A stretch of DNA of 64,000 nt from a virus: positions 26,725 through 90,724 of IMG/VR virus record IMGVR_UViG_3300034418_007766, one strand, 5' to 3'. Under the pieces are notes generated by a model, which saw only the letters and a list, made by a program, of their open reading frames with translations, was not told the origin of the DNA and made no database searches. Position numbers and translations under genes: made by a program. Positions 39,831 to 46,728 of this stretch are shown in pieces. Each line of letters opens with the position of its first letter. Within the stretch, counting starts at the first letter, position 1.

Positions 39831-40166
39831 TTAATAGTTGGCACCATCCTCATGTCCGTTGCCATACTGGTGATCTACTTCTACTGCTGTAACTCTGTCA
39901 TAGCGGAAACTGCGCCAAGCACTGCGATCCACACACCAAACCACAAATACCTTTTCTTCTAAGTTGCGAATTTTGGTTTGGCTGAGCTTGTCATCTCGTT
40001 GTGCTGGAGGCAACATGCTTGGAACAAGTGTGCTTTGCATTCTACGTTCTTCGCCGTTTAGTTTTTTAAAAGTTATGTAAACCACTTCTTCTACCAGTAG
40101 TTTTTGTAATTCTTCTCGTGTGGGTATGCCTTTTAGAGCTGCTACTGTATCTGCTACTTTGTTCAT
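39831..40166 (-). CDS. WYL_2/DUF2693-like Sm-fold protein
   Basis: A 111-residue protein whose C-terminal two thirds match the WYL_2 (DUF2693) pattern: VVYITFKKLNGEERRMQSTL, VPSMLP and VVWCVDRSAWRSFRYDRV. In other T4-like phages such small beta proteins are common and of unknown role, probably nucleic-acid or protein binding. It overlaps the 392-residue gene by 4 nt. Confidence 0.75.
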   Translation of the reverse strand: MNKVADTVAALKGIPTREELQKLLVEEVVYITFKKLNGEERRMQSTLVPSMLPPAQRDDKLSQTKIRNLEEKVFVVWCVDRSAWRSFRYDRVTAVEVDHQYGNGHEDGANY

Positions 40167-41341
40167 TGTGTTGCCTTTAGAATAATTGTGTCTGCGTTAA
40201 GCCTACCGTTTAGTTTAATATCTGTCGTTTTAATCTCATCCATGAATTTACGCAATTGGACCTTGCCCGCTTTTTTGAACTCTTTGAGTGTTTCGTCAGG
40301 TTTGCGAAGTGTTTTTTGGATACTGGTTTTTTCATTGTAGTGTAAAAGTGTGGTGCCTTTAACTTGTATAGTGGCATGTTCATCTGCTATGTATTTGCCC
40401 AGTTTGCGTGTCTTGATGTTATACACCCAAATTTCTGTAGCACCAATCAATTCCAACGGATTAACACTAACCAATTGTAGTTTGTCGTCTTTTTCGCAAT
40501 ACTTGACTTTTGCTACTAACTTCTCTTTGCTTGGCGCTACTTTCTTGCGTGGTTTACGTGTTGCTTTAGCAGCGTCTATAACCACGCTACAAGCGCCGTG
40601 TAGCAGCTCTAATGCTGTCAAGTATGCTTTAGCGTCTTTTTTAGTAAGGTGGCTGTAGCCTTCGCGTAGCTGCTGTAATTGGTCTTTTTCAAACTCGTCC
40701 TTACAGCGATTGATTTCACCAGGTGTGGGCAGTTTTTGTATTACCCTTGCTTCTTCAAGTTCGCCAGCATAAAAGCTCATGATTTTTCTAGCATGTGCTT
40801 GTGTGACTTTGTGCTTGGCAAAATGTCTAGCAAAGTCAAAACCTTTTGGATCAAAGTTTTTCTTGTCGGTGATAAAACCATCCATCCATGTGTCTATGTC
40901 TTCGCACACATCAATTGCTTGTTCACGAATACGTTCTTGTATGCTTGGCACATACACATTCTTTTTGGTTTTTTCTTCTGCTTTCTTTTCTTCTACAACT
41001 TTGGCACCTTCTTCTGCCAATCCTATTATCCAACGATCAAGTGCGCCTTTGTATCCTTCAACAACTCGATCTGGCCAATGTGTTTCAAAATGTGCTGCTG
41101 TAGCATAGTGACTTTTGCCGCCTACTTTCCAGTCCGGCAGCTTGTTGATATTAGCAACCACTTTTTTATCATAGTTTGCTTTGATATATTCTTTGACTTT
41201 TACTAACCATTGTTTACTGTCGATTTCATAATGGATATAGTAATGAGCTTTTTGCCAACCCCAGTCGTCTTTGATTAGGTCCCATTCGTTAGACTTACGT
41301 GCTGCCCTAGTTTTTTTACGTTTAACTACACCTTTTGCCAT
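40163..41341 (-). CDS. Large conserved phage protein of unknown function (392 aa)
   Basis: A 392-residue basic protein read from ATG at 41341, chosen because GGAGG lies 5 nt upstream; a longer frame to 41464 overlaps the upstream gene. It has an N-terminal WDLIKDDWGWQKAHYYIHYE, a Lys/Arg-rich middle (KATRKPRKKVAPSKEKL) and beta-rich C-terminus (VSVNPLELIGATEIWVYN, VKGTTLLHYNEKTSIQKTLR). No family function is known to me; high charge suggests nucleic-acid binding. Followed by the WYL_2-like gene. Confidence 0.7.
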   Translation of the reverse strand: MAKGVVKRKKTRAARKSNEWDLIKDDWGWQKAHYYIHYEIDSKQWLVKVKEYIKANYDKKVVANINKLPDWKVGGKSHYATAAHFETHWPDRVVEGYKGALDRWIIGLAEEGAKVVEEKKAEEKTKKNVYVPSIQERIREQAIDVCEDIDTWMDGFITDKKNFDPKGFDFARHFAKHKVTQAHARKIMSFYAGELEEARVIQKLPTPGEINRCKDEFEKDQLQQLREGYSHLTKKDAKAYLTALELLHGACSVVIDAAKATRKPRKKVAPSKEKLVAKVKYCEKDDKLQLVSVNPLELIGATEIWVYNIKTRKLGKYIADEHATIQVKGTTLLHYNEKTSIQKTLRKPDETLKEFKKAGKVQLRKFMDEIKTTDIKLNGRLNADTIILKATQ

Positions 41342-41375
41342 GTTACCTCCTGTAAACTTATATATACTTGTTTTA

Positions 41376-41702
41376 TCAAACTTGTTGTATAAGGGGCTTT
41401 TTTCTGACTGTTCCGTTTTTTGTGAAGTATGCTTCACGCAAACTTTGTAACGCACCTTCAACACGACTTGGATACTTTCCTAGGAAAGTGCCTGCTTCCA
41501 AATCGTCTAAAGTGATATGTTCTTTATGGAAGTGTTCAATGTCATCCCAAACTGCCAACATTGTTTTACCCATATTGTCAAAGAAGCCATCTGAGAAAAT
41601 TGGATCACCTTGTTCATAGTATGCGTATGATGCCATGAGATACCATGGCACCATCATGTTTATATTTTTAGCAAATAATTTTGCTGCATGATCATCTAGC
41701 AT
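41376..41702 (-). CDS. Phage protein resembling the DNA-ligase Ia domain pattern (108 aa)
   Basis: A 108-residue protein with VPWYLMASYAYYEQGDPIFS followed by DGFFDNMGKTML. The YYEQGDPIFSDGFFDNM stretch resembles the NAD-dependent ligase Ia motif (YYxxDxPxISDxxYDxL). The rest is not ligase-like, so it is at most a distant relative. The tail (LDDLEAGTFLGKYPSRVEGA) is of a type I recall in marine T4-like phages. It overlaps the 76-residue gene by 7 nt. Confidence 0.6.
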   Translation of the reverse strand: MLDDHAAKLFAKNINMMVPWYLMASYAYYEQGDPIFSDGFFDNMGKTMLAVWDDIEHFHKEHITLDDLEAGTFLGKYPSRVEGALQSLREAYFTKNGTVRKKPLIQQV

Positions 41703-41926
41703 TTGACACCTATACCAGCCAACATATTACGTGCTACCACTGTGTTGTTTGGATCGTTATCTTTTTCAACAATTTCATCAAGCATCATCTGATGTAGTGT
41801 CAATGCCATGTTAAATTTGTCTGCGTCAAGTGTTTGGAACATATCATAGATTTCTTCAACAGTATCACATGCCCAAAGTCGGTCCAACATGTCGCACTGT
41901 TCTTCTGTGAGATCATATATCTTCAT
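41696..41926 (-). CDS. Small helical phage protein (76 aa)
   Basis: A 76-residue acidic, mostly helical protein (EEQCDMLDRLWACDTVEEIY; KFNMALTLHQMMLDEIVEK). No domain is recognised. It overlaps its neighbours by 4 and 7 nt, so it is part of the operon running from the radical SAM gene to the WYL_2-like gene. Confidence 0.6.
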   Translation of the reverse strand: MKIYDLTEEQCDMLDRLWACDTVEEIYDMFQTLDADKFNMALTLHQMMLDEIVEKDNDPNNTVVARNMLAGIGVKC

Positions 41927-42111
41927 GATGCCAATGCCTCTTTGTAACCAGCATATACAAGGCTTTGAAAATAGCTCTCAGCTTTTTTGCGATCGTGAAA
42001 CTCTTTGCTGGTTTCAAAATCCAACATATCATATTCGTTGAATACAGCACCGTTTTTGGTTACATCTACTGTGATTGATCGTTTGTTACGTTGTAAGACA
42101 CATGTTTTCAT
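41923..42111 (-). CDS. Small phage protein (62 aa)
   Basis: A 62-residue protein (MKTCVLQRNKRSITVDVTKN; EFHDRKKAESYFQSLVYAGY) without recognised family. It overlaps the radical SAM gene by 26 nt and the 76-residue gene by 4 nt. A weak sigma70-type promoter (TTGACA, 16 bp, TATAAG at 42183-42210) lies upstream inside the radical SAM gene. Confidence 0.55.
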   Translation of the reverse strand: MKTCVLQRNKRSITVDVTKNGAVFNEYDMLDFETSKEFHDRKKAESYFQSLVYAGYKEALAS

Positions 42112-43291
42112 TTGCGTTCACCAGTTTTGCTATTACAGGGTTGACATCCATAAGAGACACTTTGCTCTTACTGTCTAGCTTACTTATAACATACTTACGC
42201 AAGTTGTCAAGTTCTTTTCTTGAATTTATTCGCCAATTTTTGTTTTTTATTTCTTCTAGATGCTGTGTTTCCATGAACTTTCGCACTTCGTTATCTATTA
42301 CACCAGTGCCTAAATGTTCTAACAAATAGTTTTTTTGCTGCCTATCAAGTAAACTGATATTGTAAAAAATTGGGTCATGCAAAAAATTACACACAAGATT
42401 ATCTATATCAAATCCTATGCTATCACACCATTTCTCCATGTTTGTGCCGCTCAAACTGTTAAGCAATCCTACTGTGTATGTAATTTTAACATCAACATCT
42501 TGTTGCATAGCGTGTTTGAAATTTTCTTCAAGTCTTCTCCATTTTGCAGGAGGACGTTGATATTCATAATTAGCACCTACATCATCTATACTGTAATGTA
42601 ATTGTATACTTTGAAACTTTGAAAATATTTCAAGCAGCCTATTTGTAAGTTTGAATGAGCCATTGGTGTGGAATTTGATCCAAATATTTTTTGCTCTATC
42701 GGTTTCAATCAAATGATCTAATAGCGTGTAGTGATCGTTGATCAAAAAAGGTTCGCCACCGCTGAGATACAACACTTCTAAGTTTTCACTGATGTTTACA
42801 ATGCTATCCCAGTTTTGTTTTTGTGTTACCCAATCTTTACCGTAGCTAGGATTAATAACTTGTCCAAAAATTTCTAGTTCAGTTTGTTCCCATTTTTTTG
42901 TAAATTCGCTATTGCAAATTTTACATTGTAGATTACAGTGATTGCCCAATTTAACATCAAACAACACAGGGTTAGGTGCATCTAATGAGTTCATAAGGTG
43001 CAAGTGTTTGCCATGCACCTGCATTTCTCTTTGACGTCTACTCAATATTCCTTGTGATTCTTGCGTAAAGCATTTACTACAACCATCGGGTTCTTCGCCG
43101 TTGATATACTGTTGTCTTAACCTAGTATATTCATGATTGTTCCATACACTTTCTAGTGTGGTGTTTGCATCATTTAAGTCAGTTTTACTGCCATCTTCAT
43201 TTACAAAGTCATACTTGTATTCTGCACAAGGTCTAACAAACCCTGTTGCACACACTTCAATTTGTGTCCATGGCACAATACATTTACGCAT
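42086..43291 (-). CDS. Radical SAM protein with SPASM/twitch-like cysteines (401 aa)
   Basis: A 401-residue radical SAM enzyme. The cluster motif is HCNLQCKICNS (CxxxCxxC) near residue 125. N-terminal cysteines (CIVPWTQIEVCATGFVRPCAE; CSKCFTQESQG) suggest an auxiliary Fe-S cluster domain, and later LSGGEPFL and FHTNGSF are typical. Twitch-type radical SAM proteins make RiPPs or modify sugars. It overlaps the next radical SAM gene by 8 nt, so the two are co-expressed. No precursor peptide is evident. Confidence 0.82.
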   Translation of the reverse strand: MRKCIVPWTQIEVCATGFVRPCAEYKYDFVNEDGSKTDLNDANTTLESVWNNHEYTRLRQQYINGEEPDGCSKCFTQESQGILSRRQREMQVHGKHLHLMNSLDAPNPVLFDVKLGNHCNLQCKICNSEFTKKWEQTELEIFGQVINPSYGKDWVTQKQNWDSIVNISENLEVLYLSGGEPFLINDHYTLLDHLIETDRAKNIWIKFHTNGSFKLTNRLLEIFSKFQSIQLHYSIDDVGANYEYQRPPAKWRRLEENFKHAMQQDVDVKITYTVGLLNSLSGTNMEKWCDSIGFDIDNLVCNFLHDPIFYNISLLDRQQKNYLLEHLGTGVIDNEVRKFMETQHLEEIKNKNWRINSRKELDNLRKYVISKLDSKSKVSLMDVNPVIAKLVNANENMCLTT

Positions 43292-44771
43292 CTAATTTTT
43301 CCATCAATTGTTTATAATAAAACTTATCATAAAAATATTTAAACTTTTCGTTTTCTGATCCTTCTATGTCATTGCAATATGCATCATATAAACTCCAATA
43401 TTTCCAAACTTTAGGAGGAAATGTGTTGTGTTCAGCAACTGCTTGATTAGCAAAGTCTGCTATCTTTTGTGCTTGTAAAGAGTTTGAGATATCTCCGCTG
43501 TCATTTCTTGTCCATGTCAAGCCATCTATTGTATAGTTGTAATGGTTAGGATTGCGATCTATAGCACTGTCAAACATAAAATTATTTAGGTCGCCAAGAT
43601 CCTTTAATAACAAAGCATTGAAACTCAGCGCATCTATATAATTGTTACCTTCTTTGCTATACCAATTTACCATGTCAAGCACATCTTGCTCGTTATCATA
43701 AGGCAATCCTACAACATAGCCTGCATTTACATACACATCGTCTGCCCAAACCTGTTTACAATTTTTCATGCCTTGTATTTTAATATCTTTATTATCACCT
43801 TTGCCTACAATTTTGCTGGTTTTGTTGTTCCAAGTTTCTAGTCCATAATAAATTCTACGCAATCCAATATCATACATTAACTGTGCTTGATGCTTTTGTT
43901 TTGCAACCAAGTCCATGCGAACATATGCTTCAAAATAAGGTTGGTAATCTAAACTTTGTATTACCTCATTTACAAGTTCTAATTTTGGCGTGTAATCATT
44001 GAAAGTGTCGTCAACGATATAATACTGATATACACCCCATTTTTTATAATTTTCACTGAGCTCTTTGAACAACACATCTTGATATTTGGTGTAGTCTTTG
44101 GTATTTTGTCCGATGTGTGGATAACTACAAAATGCGCAATTAAATATGCATCCTCTGCTAATTTCTATTGTAAGTATTTCTTCACTGTTTATGCAATCAG
44201 TATCTTCATAAGAAACCGATGTATTAGCAAAATTATGATTTGGACCATGCCCACGTGGATCGTAGTTATAGATGTGTTCACGCTTGCCTTGTAGATAGTC
44301 TACAAATTGATTTTCACAAAAGCCAACAAAAATTCTATCCCATTCTGTATCTCGAACGTATTCAAAAACTTTACTGCCTCCAACAATGCATTCTGTGCGA
44401 TTATTAACTTGCTTGACATAATCTATGTAGCGGTTTTGATTGCCCAAGAAAATTTGCCAACTCATGCCTTCGTTGAAGTTAACTGTTCTTGTGTCTCTGC
44501 TTTCAGGTCCAAGTAAATATTGATTTCCGCCAAATGTTCTCCATGGAAACCATGTAATACTCCAGCCAACACAAACAGTATTTGATCCAACTGTTTTGTC
44601 TATTATTGTTTGGTATTGTTCCCAAGTAATACAACTTGAAAAGTCGATAACAATTGCACTGTGCCCTTGCGCTCTAGCTAGATTGGCAATTTTATAGGCA
44701 CCTAATCCTCTTTGCGGTGAAAGTTTATCTGCAATGTCAGTAAAAATTACAACATCATAGGTCATTTTCAA
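43284..44771 (-). CDS. B12-type radical SAM protein (495 aa)
   Basis: A 495-residue protein with an N-terminal Rossmann domain (RGLGAYKIANLARAQGHSAI, VCVGWSITWF) and a radical SAM core with RGCIFNCAFCSY (CxxxCxxC) around residue 200. No DxHxxG is visible, so cobalamin binding is doubtful. It is a paralogue of the 500-residue protein at 48145 (both share G-AY-x-x-A-N-x-x-R-x-x-G-x-x-x-x-V-I-D-F and the same core order). It overlaps the SGNH-like gene by 17 nt. Substrate unknown. Confidence 0.82.
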   Translation of the reverse strand: MKMTYDVVIFTDIADKLSPQRGLGAYKIANLARAQGHSAIVIDFSSCITWEQYQTIIDKTVGSNTVCVGWSITWFPWRTFGGNQYLLGPESRDTRTVNFNEGMSWQIFLGNQNRYIDYVKQVNNRTECIVGGSKVFEYVRDTEWDRIFVGFCENQFVDYLQGKREHIYNYDPRGHGPNHNFANTSVSYEDTDCINSEEILTIEISRGCIFNCAFCSYPHIGQNTKDYTKYQDVLFKELSENYKKWGVYQYYIVDDTFNDYTPKLELVNEVIQSLDYQPYFEAYVRMDLVAKQKHQAQLMYDIGLRRIYYGLETWNNKTSKIVGKGDNKDIKIQGMKNCKQVWADDVYVNAGYVVGLPYDNEQDVLDMVNWYSKEGNNYIDALSFNALLLKDLGDLNNFMFDSAIDRNPNHYNYTIDGLTWTRNDSGDISNSLQAQKIADFANQAVAEHNTFPPKVWKYWSLYDAYCNDIEGSENEKFKYFYDKFYYKQLMEKLDA

Positions 44772-45465
44772 TCCAAGGCACTAATACTTCAGCAGCAAAT
44801 CGTTTGTGTTGGTAATTGCCGGGATGTGGATCATCATTTTTTGGGAAATCATTTGGATAATTTTTTATACACCAATTGTGCATACTTTTGACTGGAAGAA
44901 ATCTATTCCAATCAATCAGATCTTTTAAATGATCAACAAACACTGCACTATCTTTTGGGTCTTTTAGCACTTCGTCTGTATAGGTTGAAAAAAAGTATTT
45001 TATTCTATAACTCTTTAAAAATAATTGCAATCTCAACATATGCTCATAGGTTTCTATTTGATCTTGGATTGAATTATTATAAGTTCTGTAATATCCCATT
45101 GCAAATTTGTTATCAAAAAAAGGATTTATCAAAACCCATCCGTGCTTTGATCCTTCAGGCCATATATGAGGACTGGTATCACTGATGTAAGGTTTGCATA
45201 ACTTTAATGTATCATCTGATTCAACATAGAAAGCCTTTCTGCCAGGGCCGCTCCACATAACGCCTACATACATTTCTTCAGGAGACATTCCTGCTTGTAA
45301 ACAATCATATACCTGTCTTATTACTTTGCGAGAAATCAAATCATTGCCACTGCTTCCTACACCTGTTTGATCATGAGTGACTTTTAGCTGATTTTCTAAA
45401 TGCACGGGCCAGCAAAACATATCAGCACTGAAGCTGCAACCTCCAGTTATCAAATGTGTTATCAT
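44755..45465 (-). CDS. SGNH-like hydrolase or esterase
   Basis: A 236-residue protein read from ATG at 45465, which overlaps the zinc-ribbon stop as ATGA. Block I is TGGCSFSADMFCWP (GxSxS-like) and a late NDDPHPGNYQH resembles block V (DxxH), with a glycine/asparagine pair (GVGSSGNDLISRK) as block II/III. SGNH enzymes remove acyl groups from sugars, lipids or peptides. It forms an operon with two radical SAM genes. The catalytic identity is likely, the substrate unknown. Confidence 0.65.
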   Translation of the reverse strand: MITHLITGGCSFSADMFCWPVHLENQLKVTHDQTGVGSSGNDLISRKVIRQVYDCLQAGMSPEEMYVGVMWSGPGRKAFYVESDDTLKLCKPYISDTSPHIWPEGSKHGWVLINPFFDNKFAMGYYRTYNNSIQDQIETYEHMLRLQLFLKSYRIKYFFSTYTDEVLKDPKDSAVFVDHLKDLIDWNRFLPVKSMHNWCIKNYPNDFPKNDDPHPGNYQHKRFAAEVLVPWIENDL

Positions 45466-45617
45466 TTTTTTACTTCGCAACCTCCTTTGTGTCCACAATG
45501 CGGGCAGTGAAAAGTATATCTATCAATACACATTTTTTCCATTGTTGCATAAGTGAACCAGTTCTTGCATTTACCACAAGTGAGATGCCAAATAGTTTCT
45601 TTAACAGCTTTGAACAT
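45462..45617 (-). CDS. Small zinc-ribbon protein (51 aa)
   Basis: A 51-residue protein from ATG at 45617 with two CxxC pairs, LTCGKCKNWF and FHCPHCGHKGGC, typical of one zinc ribbon. A perfect late box TATAAATA ends 4 nt before the ATG. Its stop overlaps the SGNH-like gene as ATGA. Longer frames upstream run into the tRNA cluster and are not credible. Function unknown; small zinc ribbons often modulate translation or transcription. Confidence 0.65.
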   Translation of the reverse strand: MFKAVKETIWHLTCGKCKNWFTYATMEKMCIDRYTFHCPHCGHKGGCEVKK

Positions 45618-45621
45618 AAAA

Positions 45622-45629
45622 TATTTATA
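45622..45629 (-). promoter_or_regulatory. Perfect late box TATAAATA abutting a start codon
   Basis: TATAAATA on the minus strand, 4 nt (TTTT) before the ATG of the 51-residue zinc-ribbon protein, and it would also drive the SGNH/radical SAM operon. Confidence 0.6.
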
Positions 45630-45690
45630 AAGAGAAATGGTAGTCCTAACAGGATTCGAAAAAGACAATTAATGCAAAACACAGTAAAGT

Positions 45691-45783
45691 TGGTAGACGC
45701 CCTGGGGATCGAACCCAGCCGTGAACAGTAATCTGCTGCCTAAGGGGATATAAGTCCCTCCCGCACAACCAGTGCTGACGTCC
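45691..45783 (-). tRNA. Class II tRNA, anticodon reads UAU (identity unclear, Leu- or Ile-like)
   Basis: The acceptor stem pairs (GGACGTC with GGCGTCT, two wobbles), the T arm is CTGGG-TTCGATC-CCCAG, and ACCA is encoded. The D arm is GCAC-TGGTT-GTGC. The anticodon loop reads CTTATAT with anticodon TAT, but position 31-39 is A-C mismatched. A long variable arm (about 20 nt) is seen, as in tRNA-Leu or -Ser, which conflicts with an Ile anticodon. It could be an odd tRNA-Leu or a degenerate gene. Confidence 0.6.
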
Positions 45784-45805
45784 ATTTATGGTGCTCCAAC
45801 GGTTT

Positions 45806-45895
45806 TGGCGGAAAGGGTGGGATTCGAACCCACGGTAGAGTCTCCCCTACTTCGGTTTTCAAGACCGACGCCTTAAGCCTCTCGGCCACCTTTCC
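45806..45895 (-). tRNA. tRNA-Ser (TGA)
   Basis: Acceptor GGAAAGG, D arm, anticodon stem TCGGT/ACCGA with loop CTTGAAA (anticodon TGA), a long variable arm and T arm GTGGG-TTCGAAT-CCCAC, ending GCCA. Well-formed class II tRNA with encoded CCA. Confidence 0.93.
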
Positions 45896-45899
45896 TTGT

Positions 45900-45973
45900 T
45901 GGAGCGGGTAAGGAGAATCGAACTCCTATCATCTGCTTGGAAGGCAGAGGTCTTACCATTACACAATACCCGC
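45900..45973 (-). tRNA. tRNA-Gly (TCC)
   Basis: Acceptor GCGGGTA/TACCCGC, anticodon stem TCTGC/GCAGA with loop CTTCCAA (anticodon TCC), T arm AGGAG-TTCGATT-CTCCT and TCCA encoded at the end. Confidence 0.93.
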
Positions 45974-45977
45974 GATA

Positions 45978-46054
45978 TGGTCCGGGTGGAAGGATTTGAA
46001 CCTCCGACATCTACGCCCCAAACGTAGCGGTCTACCAGACTGACCTACACCCGG
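45978..46054 (-). tRNA. tRNA-Pro (TGG)
   Basis: Acceptor CCGGGTG/CACCCGG, anticodon stem CTACG/CGTAG with loop TTTGGGG (anticodon TGG), T arm GGAGG-TTCAAAT-CCTTC and ACCA encoded. Confidence 0.93.
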
Positions 46055-46058
46055 AATA

Positions 46059-46133
46059 TGGTGGGCCCGGAGGAAGTCGAATCCCCAATCGATGCGTTAT
46101 GAGCGCACTGCTTTACCATTAAGCTACAAGCCC
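46059..46133 (-). tRNA. tRNA with CAT anticodon (elongator Met or Ile2)
   Basis: Acceptor GGGCTTG/CGGGCCC (with two G-U), anticodon stem GTGCG/CGCAT and loop CTCATAA. The first pair is G-C, so it is not an initiator. T arm GGGGA-TTCGACT-TCCTC and ACCA encoded. Met versus Ile (lysidine) cannot be separated by eye. Confidence 0.85.
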
Positions 46134-46145
46134 TATGTTACATAT

Positions 46146-46230
46146 TGGCACAGGTGGCGAGATTCGAACTCGCTCAGCTAACGCACTGGTTTTGGAGACC
46201 AGCCTACCTCTCCGACTGTAGCGCACCTGC
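46146..46230 (-). tRNA. tRNA-Trp (CCA) with an enlarged variable region
   Basis: Acceptor GCAGGTG/CACCTGT, D arm CTAC/GTAG, anticodon stem CTGGT/ACCAG with loop CTCCAAA (anticodon CCA) and T arm GCGAG-TTCGAAT-CTCGC, then GCCA. The variable region is about 12 nt (TGCGTTAGCTGA) instead of 4-5, giving 85 nt in total. Confidence 0.85.
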
Positions 46231-46247
46231 ATAAAACTTTTTTTAAA

Positions 46248-46321
46248 ACTACACTATCTTTAGCCCTTTCAAAGCCTCTGTCTCTGCAACGACACCTTAT
46301 TGCAGTAAGGTGTAGTGTAGT
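46248..46321. ncRNA. Pseudoknot-like structured element upstream of tRNA-Trp
   Basis: Outer stem ACTACACT (46248-46255) pairs with AGTGTAGT (46314-46321). Inside, ACACCTTA (46292-46299) pairs with TAAGGTGT (46306-46313) around the six-base loop TTGCAG, which is exactly complementary to CTGCAA at 46284-46289, two bases from the stem. Thus an H-type pseudoknot stacked against the outer stem is possible on either strand. It lies between the terminator and tRNA-Trp. Confidence 0.6.
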
Positions 46322-46324
46322 CAT

Positions 46325-46359
46325 AAAAAAAGCCCCTAACATTATTAGTGCTAGGGGCT
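46325..46359 (-). terminator. Rho-independent terminator (minus strand)
   Basis: AGCCCCTA (46331-46338) pairs with TAGGGGCT (46352-46359), 8 bp around a 13-nt loop, followed on the minus strand by seven T's. It would end transcripts coming from the 46.4-46.7 kb region before the pseudoknot and tRNAs. Confidence 0.85.
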
Positions 46360-46470
46360 GTTGAAATAACTTTTTTATAAAGTCACGTCAAGACATACCC
46401 CACTTTCGTGATGGCCAATATATTATACCTATTGTGTTAGTCTTGATCATGTAAAAAATTCCTTCATTGT

Positions 46471-46478
46471 TATTTATC
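46471..46478 (-). promoter_or_regulatory. T4-type late box GATAAATA inside the RNA locus
   Basis: GATAAATA on the minus strand; a transcript from here would run about 140 nt to the terminator at 46325. A short frame (ATGAAGGAATTT..., 6 codons) follows it. Confidence 0.4.
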
Positions 46479-46694
46479 TGTGATAGGTTGGATTAAGGAT
46501 TACCAACAACCGCCTCAACAGATCCTGTCAATCAATTCAGCGGAGCCTAGCATCGGATAGTTACTTCCAAAATACGCATCTTCATGTCTCCATGCTCATG
46601 CGCTGCCACTACAGCTACTAGCCAAGTTACTGCCTCTGTAAAGCAGCGTTTCCTTGCACTATCTAACTCGGACCGTCGTCTTTGTTATGTTTAT

Positions 46695-46723
46695 AATATA
46701 GCAAAAGAATCACCAAAGGTCAA
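46695..46723 (-). promoter_or_regulatory. Sigma70-type promoter (TTGACC-N17-TATATT)
   Basis: -35 TTGACC (46723-46718) and -10 TATATT (46700-46695), 17 bp apart on the minus strand, just after the stop of the 214-residue gene. No coding gene follows, so it most likely drives the non-coding RNA. Confidence 0.65.
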
Positions 46724-46728
46724 CCTTT

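Larger units (their letters stand above)
46325..46688 (-). ncRNA. Candidate structured non-coding RNA (about 360 nt)
   Basis: Bounded by a sigma70-type promoter (start expected near 46688) and the rho-independent terminator at 46325. No frame longer than a few codons with a ribosome site is present on this strand. Local pairings are visible: CGCAT/ATGCG (46575-46579 with 46598-46602) closing an inner CATG/CATG and, on the minus strand, a GAGA loop; alternatively CGCTGC/GCAGCG (46601-46606 with 46643-46648); and GATAG/CTATC (46556-46560 with 46659-46663). It does not match tmRNA, RNase P or 6S as I know them. Transcription and structure are inferred. Confidence 0.5.
46231..46728. other. 498-bp gap without a coding gene; holds RNA structures, promoters and a terminator
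   Basis: Between tRNA-Trp and the 214-residue gene there is no credible protein gene. It contains a pseudoknot-capable element (46248-46321), a rho-independent terminator on the minus strand (46325-46359), a late box (46471-46478), a TATAAT sequence (46422-46427) and a sigma70-type promoter (46695-46723). The 46500-46680 stretch looks less A+T-rich than flanking genes. Confidence 0.8.

Noticed and set aside
40679-41206. 175-codon plus-strand frame opposite the 392-residue gene
   Set aside because: Phe/Cys-rich antisense shadow of a gene with good start and neighbours; no ribosome site.
41376-41702. True NAD-dependent DNA ligase fragment
   Set aside because: Only one short motif resembles the Ia domain; the rest of the protein does not, so I keep it as unknown.
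45593-45731. Reading frame across the end of the tRNA cluster
   Set aside because: It runs through tRNA sequence (45691-45783) and has no ribosome site; tRNA evidence is stronger.
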